A DNA stretch of 64,000 bases from an uncultured Oscillibacter sp. (GCA_910584075.1 CAJTZI010000003.1:47879-111878), one strand, 5' to 3'; shown: positions 8,090-18,563, numbered from the stretch's first letter. Notes: generated by a model from the sequence alone, not told the origin. Made by a program: numbers and translations.

Positions 8090-8782
8090 ATGAGCCAGGA
8101 GTTCTCCATGCGGGTGATCGCCCGCGTCCACAGTGATTTCTCCTCCAAATTCGGCGTACCCAGGCAAAGCGGCCTGGTGGAGGAGCTGGAGTCCACTCTG
8201 GTGTTTGAGCCGGAGTTCCGCAATGAAGACGCCCTGCGGGGGCTGGAGGGCTTCTCCCACCTGTGGCTGGTGTGGGTGTTCCACCAGGCGGCGCGGGGGG
8301 AGTGGTCCCCCACGGTGCGCCCGCCCCGGCTGGGAGGAAACGCCCGTCTGGGTGTGTTCGCCACCCGCTCCCCCTTCCGGCCCAACCCCATCGCCCTCTC
8401 AGCGGTCCGGCTGGCGGGCGTGGAGCGCACCGCCGGGCAGGGAACGGTGCTCCGCCTCCGGGGCGCGGATCTGGTGGACGGCACGCCGGTGCTGGACATC
8501 AAACCCTATCTCCCCTATGCCGACTGCGTCCCCGGCGCTCTGGGGGGCTTTGCCGCCGCCCCCGCCGGGGAAACGGTGGAGGTGGCAATCCCACCGGACC
8601 TGCTGGAGCGCGTCCCGCCGGACCGCCGGGAGGCTCTGCGGGGCGTATTGGCCCAGGACCCCCGTCCCCGCTACCAGGAGGACCCGGACCGGGTCTACGG
8701 CTTCGGCTTCGCAGGGCTGGAGGTGCGCTTTTCCGTGTCCGGCGGCGTGCTGGCGGTCCGGGAGATTCTGGAAAAACCGTAA
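8090..8782 (+). CDS. trmO: tRNA (t6A37) N6-methyltransferase, TrmO/YaeB family
   Basis: A 230-residue protein of the TsaA/YaeB/VirR family. TrmO uses S-adenosylmethionine to methylate N6-threonylcarbamoyladenosine at position 37 of tRNAs that read ACC codons. Family signatures visible are GLEGFSHLWLVWVFH (about residues 46-60), RPPRLGGN followed by GVFATRSPFRPNPIALS (about 78-105), and VLDIKPYLPYAD (about 138-149). The length fits the full two-domain bacterial form. ATG 8090 is preceded by AAAGGA; a TATAAT lies at 8024-8029, though its -35 partner is poor. Confidence 0.9.
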   Translation: MSQEFSMRVIARVHSDFSSKFGVPRQSGLVEELESTLVFEPEFRNEDALRGLEGFSHLWLVWVFHQAARGEWSPTVRPPRLGGNARLGVFATRSPFRPNPIALSAVRLAGVERTAGQGTVLRLRGADLVDGTPVLDIKPYLPYADCVPGALGGFAAAPAGETVEVAIPPDLLERVPPDRREALRGVLAQDPRPRYQEDPDRVYGFGFAGLEVRFSVSGGVLAVREILEKP

Positions 8783-8833
8783 CCCACCGGAAATCCCACA
8801 AAGGGCGGGGGCACTTTTCGTGCAAATCGTCAC

Positions 8834-8861
8834 TTGAAAATCCGGCGAAAAAAGCTATGAT
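8834..8861 (+). promoter_or_regulatory. Probable sigma-A promoter of the antiporter gene
   Basis: TTGAAA (8834-8839), 16 bases, TATGAT (8856-8861). Confidence 0.6.
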
Positions 8862-8929
8862 ATGGTTACAATCGAGAATTTAAACGTTTGCGCAGGGTGT
8901 CGGACCCTGCGGAGCAAAGGAGCGTTCCT

Positions 8930-10240
8930 ATGTCTTATCATTATCTGCTGGACCTGGCGCTGATCCTGCTGAGCACCAAGTTTCTGGGAATCATCACCGG
9001 CCGGTTCCAGATGCCCCGGGTGGTGGGGTCCCTGCTGGCGGGCCTGGTGCTGGGCCCCGCTGCGCTGAACGTACTGGCGGAGACGGCCTTCCTCTCCCAG
9101 CTCAGCGAGATGGGCGTCATTGTCATTTTGTTCACCGCCGGCATGGGCACGGACCTGCGGGAGCTGCGCAACGCCGGGAAGTCCGGCTTTTTCGTGGCGC
9201 TGTGCGGCGTGCTGGTGCCCATGGCCATGGGCACGGGCTTCGGTTTTCTCGCGGGCCGGGCCGGCTGGCTGCCGGACAACACCATGCTGGAAAACGTGTT
9301 TTTGGGCACTGTCCTCACCGCCACCTCCGTCAGCATCACCGTAGAGACCCTGCGGGAGCTGGGACGGCTGGACACAAAGGTTGGCAGCACCATCCTGGCC
9401 GCCGCCCTGATCGACGATGTGCTGGGCCTGATCGCCCTGACGGTGGTGGCAAGCTTCGCGGGGGAGGGAACCAGCCTGGTACTGGTGCTGGTGAAGATCG
9501 CGCTGTTTTTCGTCTTTGCCATCGCGGCCTCCTTCCTGGCCATCCGGGCCTTCCGCTGGATGATCTCCCACGCCAGGGGGAAGAATCTGCGGCGCTACCC
9601 GGTGTTCGCCTTTGTGATCTGTCTGCTGCTGTCCTACTGCGCAGAGGAGTTCTTCGGCGTGGCGGACATCATCGGCGCCTTTGTGGCGGGGCTCATCGTG
9701 GCCTCCACCCCCAAGGCCAAGTACATCCAGTCCAAATTCGAGCCCCTGAGCTACCTGCTGCTGACGCCGGTGTTTTTCGCCGGCATCGGCGTCAAGGTGG
9801 AGCTGCCCTCCCTGGACGGACAGCTGGCTGTATTCGCTTTGCTGCTGCTGGCCACGGCCATTTTGTCCAAAGTCATCGGCTGCGGCCTGGGAGCCCGGAT
9901 GTGCGGCTTCCGGGGGATGGAGTGCGCCCAAGTGGGCGCGGGCATGGCCTGCCGCGGCGAGGTGGCGCTGATCGTGGCCAACCGTGGCCTCAGCATGGGG
10001 GTTATGAGTCAGGCCATGATGACGCCCATCATCATCACCGTGGTGGGCTGCGCGGTACTGACGCCCGTCTTGCTGAAGCTGGTCTTCCGCGGCGAGCCGG
10101 AGTCTGTCCCGCACGAGAACAGTCTGATGGACAGCTACCGGGCTATGGAGCGGATGGACCAGATGTCCGCTCAGCTTTTGAACCGGGAGAAGGGGCGGCA
10201 GGACGGAGAGGAGCATCCCGCCGCGCAAAAAGGGGATTGA
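8930..10240 (+). CDS. Cation:proton antiporter, CPA2 family
   Basis: A 436-residue membrane protein of the monovalent cation:proton antiporter-2 family (KefB/GerN/NapA-like core). About twelve hydrophobic segments are visible. The unwound-helix region has AALIDDVLGLIAL (about residues 151-163) with the paired acidic residues that bind the cation, and the N-terminus shows the typical LPRVVG/MPRVVGSLLAGLVLGP pattern. It lacks a C-terminal RCK/TrkA-N domain; the hydrophilic tail is short. The ATG at 8930 follows AAAGGAG. It exchanges Na+ or K+ for H+ across the cytoplasmic membrane; ion choice is not readable from sequence. Confidence 0.88.
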   Translation: MSYHYLLDLALILLSTKFLGIITGRFQMPRVVGSLLAGLVLGPAALNVLAETAFLSQLSEMGVIVILFTAGMGTDLRELRNAGKSGFFVALCGVLVPMAMGTGFGFLAGRAGWLPDNTMLENVFLGTVLTATSVSITVETLRELGRLDTKVGSTILAAALIDDVLGLIALTVVASFAGEGTSLVLVLVKIALFFVFAIAASFLAIRAFRWMISHARGKNLRRYPVFAFVICLLLSYCAEEFFGVADIIGAFVAGLIVASTPKAKYIQSKFEPLSYLLLTPVFFAGIGVKVELPSLDGQLAVFALLLLATAILSKVIGCGLGARMCGFRGMECAQVGAGMACRGEVALIVANRGLSMGVMSQAMMTPIIITVVGCAVLTPVLLKLVFRGEPESVPHENSLMDSYRAMERMDQMSAQLLNREKGRQDGEEHPAAQKGD

Positions 10241-10360
10241 TTTTTCCAGGGAGCTTGTGTACCATAGAATCACGCGAATCCGCGCGCCGGGAAGCCGGGA
10301 CCATCTGTCCGGGCTCCCCGGCGCGCTTGCCCTGCGTATATGCGGAAGGAGAGCGGTCTG

Positions 10361-11746
10361 ATGAGACAGAGAGATTTGACAACGGGAGCCGTATTCCCCA
10401 CCATGTGCTTTTTCGCGCTGCCCATGATTCTGGGGAACCTCCTGCAGCAGTGCTATAATATTGTGGACTCCTGGGTGGTGGGCCGTTATGTCAGCTCCGC
10501 CGCTCTGGGGGCGGTGGGCTCCGCCTTTGCCCTGATGACCTTTCTCACCTCGGTGCTGCTGGGCCTGTGCATGGGCAGCGGCGTGGTGTTCTCCCTGTGC
10601 TTCGGCACCCGGGACGAGGCGCGGCTGGAAAACGGCCTCCGGGCCTCCTGCCTGCTGACGGCGGCGGTAACGGCCCTACTCACCGCCGTCTCCCTTCTGG
10701 GGGTGGACGCCATCGTGGTGTGGATGAACATCCCGGCGGAGATCACGGAGATGACCCGGGACTATCTGGTTCTGGTGTTCTGGGGCATCCCCGCCATCGC
10801 CCTGTACAACTTTTTTGCCGCCTATCTGAAGGCGCTTGGCAACTCCGTGGTGCCTCTGGTGTTTCTGGGCGTCTCCACGGCGTTGAACATCGCCCTGGAC
10901 CTGCTGCTGGTAGCGGTCTATTCCTTCGGAGCCGCCGGTGCCGCCGCGGCCACTGTCATCGCCCAGTACGTCTCGGGCCTCGGCATCGGCCTCTATACCC
11001 TTCTGCGGGACGGGCGCCTGCGGCGGGCCCTCCGCCGCTTCCGAATTCGGGGCGCCAGCCTGCGGGAGATCACCAGCTACTCCCTGCTCACCTGTGTGCA
11101 GCAGTCCGTCATGAACCTCGGGATCCTGATGGTCCAGGGGCTGGTAAACAGCTTCGGCACCGGGGTTATGGCGGCCTTTGCCGCCGGCGTGAAGATCGAC
11201 GCCTTCGCCTACATGCCGGTGCAGGAGTACGGAAACGCCTTCTCCACCTTCATCGCCCAGAACATGGGGGCAAAGCAGCCGGAGCGTATCCAGCGGGGCG
11301 TCCGCTGCGGCGTGCTGACTGTGGTGAGCTACTGCATCGCCGTGTCGCTGATTTTGTGGTTCCTTGCAAGGCCCCTGGTTTTAATCTTCATTGACCCGGA
11401 AGAGACCGCCGTCACGGCGGAGGGCGTCCGGTATCTCCACACCGTGGGTCCCTTCTACTGCGGCATCGGGTGCCTGTTCCTCCTCTACGGGCTGTACCGG
11501 GCCCTGGGCCGGCCCGCCGTCTCCGTGGTGCTGACGGTGATCTCCCTGGGCACCCGGGTAGCCCTGTCCTACGCCCTGGCCCCCCTGCCGGAGATCGGCG
11601 TGGCGGGAATCTGGTGGTCCATCCCCATCGGCTGGGCCCTGGCGGATCTCACCGGCTTCCTCATTTATCTGAAATACAGAGACAGGCTCATGCCCTCCGC
11701 GGCGCGGGAGGCCGGAAGCGCCGGCCAGCCTCGGGCGGAGAGGTGA
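10361..11746 (+). CDS. MATE family efflux transporter
   Basis: A 461-residue multidrug and toxin extrusion protein. It starts RQRDLTTGAVFPTMCFFALPMILGN and continues with LLQQCYNIVDSWVVGRYV, the usual MATE N-lobe pattern; about twelve helices in two six-helix lobes are visible. MATE proteins expel cationic drugs and metabolites using Na+ or H+ gradients. The ATG at 10361 follows GGAAGGAG; the frame continues 21 bases upstream without a better start. A strong hairpin closes the unit. Substrate and coupling ion are unknown. Confidence 0.9.
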   Translation: MRQRDLTTGAVFPTMCFFALPMILGNLLQQCYNIVDSWVVGRYVSSAALGAVGSAFALMTFLTSVLLGLCMGSGVVFSLCFGTRDEARLENGLRASCLLTAAVTALLTAVSLLGVDAIVVWMNIPAEITEMTRDYLVLVFWGIPAIALYNFFAAYLKALGNSVVPLVFLGVSTALNIALDLLLVAVYSFGAAGAAAATVIAQYVSGLGIGLYTLLRDGRLRRALRRFRIRGASLREITSYSLLTCVQQSVMNLGILMVQGLVNSFGTGVMAAFAAGVKIDAFAYMPVQEYGNAFSTFIAQNMGAKQPERIQRGVRCGVLTVVSYCIAVSLILWFLARPLVLIFIDPEETAVTAEGVRYLHTVGPFYCGIGCLFLLYGLYRALGRPAVSVVLTVISLGTRVALSYALAPLPEIGVAGIWWSIPIGWALADLTGFLIYLKYRDRLMPSAAREAGSAGQPRAER

Positions 11747-11761
11747 GCGGATCTGCATCAC

Positions 11762-11792
11762 AAACCGGAGGGCGCGGCGCGCCCTCCGGTTT
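11762..11792 (+). terminator. Terminator after the MATE gene
   Basis: Perfect 14-bp stem AAACCGGAGGGCGC / GCGCCCTCCGGTTT with a 3-base loop. Confidence 0.75.
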
Positions 11793-11855
11793 CGCCGTGC
11801 GGTCCTCAGCTCCCCGCGTTCGTGAAAACATCCAAAATGCGGCCCTGAATTTTGT

Positions 11856-11937
11856 GATCAAGTTTGATTAAATAAGATTGACTTTGATCATTTCGCGTGA
11901 TAGCATTCAATTAACGCAAAATTAATCAAACTTAATC
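11856..11937 (+). promoter_or_regulatory. Promoter and palindromic operator array of the fructose PTS gene
   Basis: A promoter TTGACT (11878-11883), 17 bases, TAGCAT (11901-11906) is bracketed by two inverted 16-base arms: GATCAAGTTTGATTAA (11856-11871) and TTAATCAAACTTAATC (11922-11937), which match at 15 of 16 positions. A further half-site-like ACTTTGATCA (11881-11890) lies inside the spacer. The layout suggests repressor sites upstream and downstream of the promoter, most likely for the DeoR-family protein encoded at 14982, perhaps with looping between the sites. Confidence 0.75.
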
Positions 11938-11966
11938 ATCTCGAATCAAGAAGGGAAGTTGTGACC

Positions 11967-13889
<1,923 letters not shown>

Positions 13890-13933
13890 TATAATCGTCC
13901 CATTACCACCGATGGGAAAGGCAGGTTTTTGAT

Positions 13934-14914
13934 ATGAGCGAAAAAAGACATCTGCGCTGGGCGGTGCTGGGCACCGGCGTCATCGCCAACGAGATGGCTC
14001 AGGCCCTCCACTCCATGGGCCGCACCCTGGACGCCGTGGGCAACCGCACCCACGAAAAGGCGGAGGCCTTCGCAGAAAAATACGGCATACCCAAGGTCTA
14101 CGGCGATTACCACGAGATGTTTTCCGACCCGGAGATTGACGCCGTCTACATCACCACACCCCACAACACCCACATCGCGTTTTTGGAGGAGGCCCTCTCC
14201 CACGGCAAGCACGTCCTGTGCGAGAAGTCCATCACCCTCAACAGCGCCGAGCTGGAGCGGGCACAAAAGCTGGCGGAGGAAAACCGCGCGGTCCTGGCGG
14301 AGGCCATGACCATCTACCACATGCCTTTGTACCGGGAGCTCATCCGGCGGGTGCGGGCCGGGGAGCTGGGACGGGTGAACCTCATCCAGCTGAACTTCGG
14401 CAGCTTCAAGCCCTATGACATGACCAACCGCTTTTTCAGCCGCTCCCTGGCGGGGGGCGCCCTGCTGGACATCGGCGTATACGCCCTGTCCCTGGCGAGG
14501 CTGTTTCTGGACTCCAGCCCGGACCAGGTGCGCTCCTGCGTCCGCAAGGCCCCCACCGGGGTGGACGAGAACGCCGCCATCGCCATGGCAAACCGGGAGG
14601 GCCAGCTGGCCACCGCCGCCCTCTCCCTTCACTCCAAGCAGCCCAAGCGGGCGGTGGTCTCCTGCGAGAAGGGGTATATTGAGATCCTGGAGTACCCCCG
14701 GGCGGACAGGGCCGTCATCGTGGACGCCGAAACCGGCCAGACGGAGACCGTCTCCGCCGGACGCACCGCCGACGCCCTGCGCTACGAGCTGGAGGACATG
14801 GAGTCCGCCGTCCTGACCGGCGGGGACATGATGCTCCCCTATACCGCCGACGTGATGGCCCTGATGACCGCCCTGCGCCGGGAGTGGGGCGTGGTCTACC
14901 CAGAGGAGGAGTGA
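13934..14914 (+). CDS. Gfo/Idh/MocA family NAD(P)-dependent oxidoreductase
   Basis: A 326-residue dehydrogenase. The N-terminal Rossmann fold shows RWAVLGTGVIANEMAQAL (about residues 8-25); the family motif HVLCEKSITLN (EKP-like, with Ser in place of Pro, near residues 94-104) carries the conserved lysine, and the C-terminal alpha/beta domain has GGALLDIGVYALSLARL with the D-x-G-x-Y signature. Substrates are usually sugars, inositols or sugar acids. It lies between the fructose EIIABC gene (44 bases) and the DeoR gene (67 bases), a place where the fru operon normally has no such gene. Its role in fructose metabolism is inferred from position only. Confidence 0.85.
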   Translation: MSEKRHLRWAVLGTGVIANEMAQALHSMGRTLDAVGNRTHEKAEAFAEKYGIPKVYGDYHEMFSDPEIDAVYITTPHNTHIAFLEEALSHGKHVLCEKSITLNSAELERAQKLAEENRAVLAEAMTIYHMPLYRELIRRVRAGELGRVNLIQLNFGSFKPYDMTNRFFSRSLAGGALLDIGVYALSLARLFLDSSPDQVRSCVRKAPTGVDENAAIAMANREGQLATAALSLHSKQPKRAVVSCEKGYIEILEYPRADRAVIVDAETGQTETVSAGRTADALRYELEDMESAVLTGGDMMLPYTADVMALMTALRREWGVVYPEEE

Positions 14915-14924
14915 GCATCTCTGC

Positions 14925-14953
14925 TTGACTTTGCGCATCTGTGATGATACCAT
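14925..14953 (+). promoter_or_regulatory. Internal promoter of the DeoR-fruK pair
   Basis: TTGACT (14925-14930), 17 bases, TACCAT (14948-14953). The 29-base block matches the fruA promoter block (11878-11906) at 21 positions, including TTGACTTTG and the TGATA stretch before the end of the -10. Confidence 0.65.
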
Positions 14954-14981
14954 GGTAAAAAAACACAGGGGGCGTTTTCGT

Positions 14982-15725
14982 ATGTTGGCGGAGCAGAGGA
15001 TGGAAGCGATTCTGGCGGAGCTGGACAGGGAGCAGGCGGTCAGCGTGGCACAGCTGTGCCGGGCCACCGGCGCGTCGGGGGCCACCATCCGGCGGGACCT
15101 GAACGAGCTGGCCCGCCGGGGCAAGCTGAACAAGGTCTACGGCGGGGCCATGTCCATCCGGGAGGAGTTTCGGGCAGAAGAGCCGGACATGGAGGTCAAG
15201 CGGGAACTCCACACCCAGGAAAAGCTCCGCATCGCCCGGTACGCCGCCAGCCTGATTCAGGACGGCGACGTGGTGTTTCTGGACGCCGGGTCCACGGTGA
15301 TGCACATGGTGGACCATATCCAGGCCTCCGGGGCTGTCTTCGTCACCAACAGCGTGGAGTGCGTCCAGCGCCTGCCCCTGCGGGGCCTCAGGACCTATGT
15401 GCTGGGGGGCGTCATCAAGCCGGGCACCCTGGCCGTCATCGGCGGCGAGGCCATGGAGGCCCTGAAAACCTACAACTTCACCAAGGCCTTCCTGGGGATC
15501 AACGGCATTGCGGTCCGCCAGGGTTTCACCACCCCGGACCGGGAGGAGGCCATGGTCAAGGCCCTGGCGGCGGCCCGGGCCCGGGAAACCTGGGTGCTGG
15601 CCGACTCCAGCAAGTTCGGCGCCGTCACCGCCGCGGCCGTCCTGCCGCTGGAAGGGGCCCGGATCATCACCGACCGTCTGGAGGACCGCCGGTATCTGGA
15701 ATACACGGAAATCAAGGAGGTTTGA
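14982..15725 (+). CDS. fruR: DeoR/GlpR family transcriptional regulator, probable fructose repressor
   Basis: A 247-residue DeoR-family repressor. The N-terminal winged helix-turn-helix reads VAQLCRATGASGATIRRDLNELARRGKLNKVYGGA (residues about 21-55, with the family hallmark TIRRDL). The C-terminal sugar-phosphate sensor domain of the DeoR/RpiA fold shows DVVFLDAGSTVMHMV and GGVIKPGTLAVIGGEA. The effector in fru operons is usually fructose-1-phosphate. ATG 14982 follows AGGGGG 9 bases upstream. The stop is separated from fruK by three bases. It likely represses fruA through the palindromes at 11856-11937. Confidence 0.9.
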   Translation: MLAEQRMEAILAELDREQAVSVAQLCRATGASGATIRRDLNELARRGKLNKVYGGAMSIREEFRAEEPDMEVKRELHTQEKLRIARYAASLIQDGDVVFLDAGSTVMHMVDHIQASGAVFVTNSVECVQRLPLRGLRTYVLGGVIKPGTLAVIGGEAMEALKTYNFTKAFLGINGIAVRQGFTTPDREEAMVKALAAARARETWVLADSSKFGAVTAAAVLPLEGARIITDRLEDRRYLEYTEIKEV

Positions 15726-15728
15726 ACG

Positions 15729-16631
15729 ATGGTTTACACCGTCACTTTTAACCCCGCCCTGGACTATATCGTGCGCGTGCGCGATTTCCGGACCGGGGAG
15801 ACCAACCGCACCGAGAGCGACGAGCTCCAGTGGGGCGGCAAGGGCATCAACGTGTCCACCGTACTGCGCAATTTGGGCGTTGAAAATGCGGCTCTGGGCT
15901 TTCTGGCGGGATTCACGGGCCGGGCCCTGGACCAGGGCCTGCGGGACGCGGGCATCCGCACCGACTTCATCTGGCTGGAGGAGGGACTGACCCGGGTCAA
16001 TGTGAAGATCAAGGCAGACCAGGAGACGGAGATCAACGGCGCGGGGCCCGCCATTCCCGCCGCCTCCCTGGAGGAGCTGTTTGCCAAGCTGGACCGCCTC
16101 CAGTCCGGAGACGTGCTGGTATTGGCAGGGTCCATTCCCACCTCCCTCCCGGATGATATTTACCAGCGCATCCTGGCCCGGCTGGCGAACCGGGAGATCC
16201 TCACCGCGGTGGACGCCACCGGCAGACTGCTGCGGGCCGTACTGCCCTACCATCCCTTCCTCATCAAGCCCAACCGCGCCGAGCTGGAGGAGCTCTTCGG
16301 CGGAGCACTGAACGGTGATGTGGAAATTGAAGACTGCGCCCGCCGCCTCCAGAAGGAGGGAGCCCGGAACGTGCTGGTGTCCATGGCGGGAGACGGCTCG
16401 CTGCTGCTGGATGAAACCGGGTCTGTCCACCGGCTGGGCGTCCCCGCAGGCACGGTGTGCAACTCCGTGGGCGCGGGGGACTCCATGGTGGCGGGATTTC
16501 TGGCCGGCTGGCTGGAGCACGGGGACTATACCCTGGCCCACCGCCTGGGAACCGCTGCCGGCGCGGCCACCGCCTTTTCGGAGAGACTGGCTGAAAAAGC
16601 CCAGGTTCTGGCTCTGCTGGAGACATTTTAA
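15729..16631 (+). CDS. fruK: 1-phosphofructokinase
   Basis: A 300-residue PfkB-family sugar kinase. The start VYTVTFNPALDYIVRV is typical of 1-phosphofructokinase/tagatose-6-phosphate kinase; further motifs are LQWGGKGINVSTVLRNLG (substrate binding), LAGSIP (about residues 133-138) and the catalytic NSVGAGDSMVAGF with the base Asp (about residue 251). It turns fructose-1-phosphate from the EIIABC transporter into fructose-1,6-bisphosphate. An AAGGAGG site overlaps the end of the DeoR gene, so the two are translationally coupled. LacC-type activity cannot be excluded, but the operon favours FruK. Confidence 0.93.
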   Translation: MVYTVTFNPALDYIVRVRDFRTGETNRTESDELQWGGKGINVSTVLRNLGVENAALGFLAGFTGRALDQGLRDAGIRTDFIWLEEGLTRVNVKIKADQETEINGAGPAIPAASLEELFAKLDRLQSGDVLVLAGSIPTSLPDDIYQRILARLANREILTAVDATGRLLRAVLPYHPFLIKPNRAELEELFGGALNGDVEIEDCARRLQKEGARNVLVSMAGDGSLLLDETGSVHRLGVPAGTVCNSVGAGDSMVAGFLAGWLEHGDYTLAHRLGTAAGAATAFSERLAEKAQVLALLETF

Positions 16632-16641
16632 GAAGAACCGT

Positions 16642-16671
16642 AGCGAGGCACGGCGAAAGCCGTGCCTCGCT
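16642..16671. terminator. Hairpin between fruK and the converging mgtE
   Basis: Perfect 13-bp stem AGCGAGGCACGGC / GCCGTGCCTCGCT with a GAAA tetraloop. There is no T-run on either side, so termination is plausible but not certain. Confidence 0.55.
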
Positions 16672-16693
16672 GAAACGATATGCGCCGTCCGCC

Positions 16694-18079
16694 TCACAGG
16701 CCCAGGACCGCCGAGGCAATCTGGAAGTAGATCAACAGGGACAGGGCGTCCACAATGGTGGTGATAAAGGGCGAGGCCATCACCGCCGGGTCGAAGCCGA
16801 TTTTTTTCGCCAGCAGCGGCAATGCGCATCCCACCAGCTTGGCGCACACCACCGTACACACCAGCGTCATGCACACCACCAGCGCCACCTGGGGCGTCAC
16901 CGTGGGATTGCGCAGCAGCCAGCGGTCCACCAGAAGCATCTTCACAAAATTGGCCGCTGCCAGGCACAGCCCGCAGCACAGGGCCACCCGCAGTTCCTTC
17001 CACACCACCCGGAACAGGTCGGAAAACCGCACCTCCCCCAGGGACAGGGAGCGGATGACAGCGGTGGAGGCCTGGGTGCCGCTGTTGCCGCCGGTGCCGG
17101 AGAGCATGGGGATGAAGGAGGTCAAGATAGCGCAGGCCATCAGGGAGGTCTCAAAGTGGGTCAGGATAATGCCGGTGAAGGTGGCGGAGAGCATCAGCAG
17201 CATGAGCCAGGGTGTGCGGGCCTTCCAGGTCTCAAACACGCCGGTTTTCAGATAGGGCTTGTCGCCGGGAAGGATGGCCGCCATCTTCTCGATGTCCTCG
17301 GTGACCTCCTCCTGGAGCACATCCATTGCATCGTCCACGGTGACGATGCCCACCAGACGGCTCTCCGTGTCCACCACCGGCAGAGCCAGAAAGTCATACT
17401 TGCTCAACGCTCGGGCAGTGGTCTCCTGGTCGTCCAGGGTGTGTACGGAGATGAAGTTCCGCTCCATGATATCGCCGATGATATCGTCCTCTTCCGCCAG
17501 CAGCAGTGTGCGGATGCTGAGCAGGCCAATGAGGCGCCGCTCGTCGTCGATGACATAGGAGACGTTGATGGTCTCCTTGTCCGGGCCGGTGCGGCGGATG
17601 CGCTTCAGGGCGTCCGCCACGGTCATGGTCTCCTGCAAGTCCACGAATTCCGTGGTCATGATGCTGCCGGTGGAGTCCTCCGGGTACTTCAAAATCTCGT
17701 TGATGCTCTTGCGGGTCTCCGGATCGGCGTGCTTCAAAATGCGCTTTACCACCCCCGCCGGCATCTCCTCCACGATGTCCACGGCGTCATCCAGGTACAG
17801 CTCGTCCAGCACCTCTTTCAGCTCGGAGTTGGAAAAGCCCCGGATCAAAAGCTCCTGCTCGTCGCTGTCCAGCTCCACGAACACCTCTGCCGCCAGCTCC
17901 TTGGGCAGCAGCCGGAACACCAGGATGGGCGCCCGCTCGTCCAGCTCGTCGCACAGCCAGGCGATATCCGCCGCCTCCAGGGGTAGCAGGAGGTCCCGCA
18001 GCTCCGCGTATCGCTTTCGGGACACCAGTTCTTCCACTTGCTCCGCCAGCTCTTCCCACTTGTTCTCAGATTCAAACAC
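16694..18079 (-). CDS. mgtE: Magnesium transporter MgtE
   Basis: A 461-residue MgtE Mg2+ channel. Domains in order: the acidic MgtE N superhelical domain (about 1-135), tandem CBS domains that sense Mg2+ (about 140-265), and five C-terminal membrane helices (about 285-460) with the pore segment PMLSGTGGNSGTQAST (the family signature PxxxxxxGNxGxQ). The start ATG 18079 has GGAAAGGAGG upstream. Expression is controlled by the M-box leader at 18155-18385, so Mg2+ regulates both transcription and channel gating. Confidence 0.95.
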   Translation of the reverse strand: MFESENKWEELAEQVEELVSRKRYAELRDLLLPLEAADIAWLCDELDERAPILVFRLLPKELAAEVFVELDSDEQELLIRGFSNSELKEVLDELYLDDAVDIVEEMPAGVVKRILKHADPETRKSINEILKYPEDSTGSIMTTEFVDLQETMTVADALKRIRRTGPDKETINVSYVIDDERRLIGLLSIRTLLLAEEDDIIGDIMERNFISVHTLDDQETTARALSKYDFLALPVVDTESRLVGIVTVDDAMDVLQEEVTEDIEKMAAILPGDKPYLKTGVFETWKARTPWLMLLMLSATFTGIILTHFETSLMACAILTSFIPMLSGTGGNSGTQASTAVIRSLSLGEVRFSDLFRVVWKELRVALCCGLCLAAANFVKMLLVDRWLLRNPTVTPQVALVVCMTLVCTVVCAKLVGCALPLLAKKIGFDPAVMASPFITTIVDALSLLIYFQIASAVLGL

Positions 18080-18154
18080 GCCGCGCGACCTCCTTTCCAG
18101 ATTTGCTGTGAATTAAAATTGGGCAGAACACCGGGGTTTTGATTGCAGAACAGC

Positions 18155-18192
18155 AAAAAATCCCCAATCGTGCCGCCCGGTACGACTGGAGA
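18155..18192 (-). terminator. Attenuator of the M-box riboswitch
   Basis: On the minus strand an 11-bp stem TCTCCAGTCGT / ACGATTGGGGA (G-U pairs included) with a 10-base loop, followed by TTTTTT. It sits between the aptamer and the mgtE ribosome site. Confidence 0.85.
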
Positions 18193-18233
18193 ATCTCCTT
18201 CTGCCGGGAAAACGCCTCCGCGGGCAGTCTTCC

Positions 18234-18385
18234 CCAACCGTTCAAGCTTTAGCCTCACAAGGCGATGAAATCGCGTTAGATGATACCTTCGTGTTCGATA
18301 TCGCCTGTTCAAACCCTCTCATGATGTCTCCATCACTCCGCGGCAGCGACCCGTATCCTTGTGGTAGCCTTACCTACCGGACAGT
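18234..18385 (-). promoter_or_regulatory. M-box (ykoK) magnesium riboswitch aptamer
   Basis: Read on the minus strand, the leader contains the 5' M-box core GTAGGTAAGGCTACC, then GGATACGGGTCGCTGCCG, and the 3' core GCTAAAGCTTGAACGGTTGG, which match the conserved parts of M-box RNAs (TAGGTGAGGCTCC, ATACGCTGCC, GCTAAAGCTCTACG). High Mg2+ folds the aptamer and lets the downstream terminator (18155-18192) form, switching off mgtE. The identity rests on core sequence and on the mgtE gene downstream. Confidence 0.9.
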
Positions 18386-18406
18386 ATGCACTTTTCTTCC
18401 ACTGTT

Positions 18407-18435
18407 ATAATATGCCTCATTCCGCCGCTTGTCAA
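18407..18435 (-). promoter_or_regulatory. Sigma-A promoter of the M-box/mgtE transcript
   Basis: Minus strand TTGACA (18435-18430), 17 bases, TATTAT (18412-18407), just upstream of the aptamer. Confidence 0.88.
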
Positions 18436-18534
18436 CCCCACCGGCCGTGAATCCAGGGGGAATTTTGCCGGAGAAGGGAGAGCAGGACTGTGGGGCGCGT
18501 CTCTTTTTTGCCGCTTCAGGAGATAATAAAAAGA

Positions 18535-18563
18535 ATGACAAATGGGAGATTCTGTGGTATAGT
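18535..18563 (+). promoter_or_regulatory. Sigma-A promoter of the hybrid histidine kinase gene
   Basis: ATGACA (18535-18540), 17 bases, TATAGT (18558-18563), about 95 bases before the chosen start codon. Confidence 0.65.
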
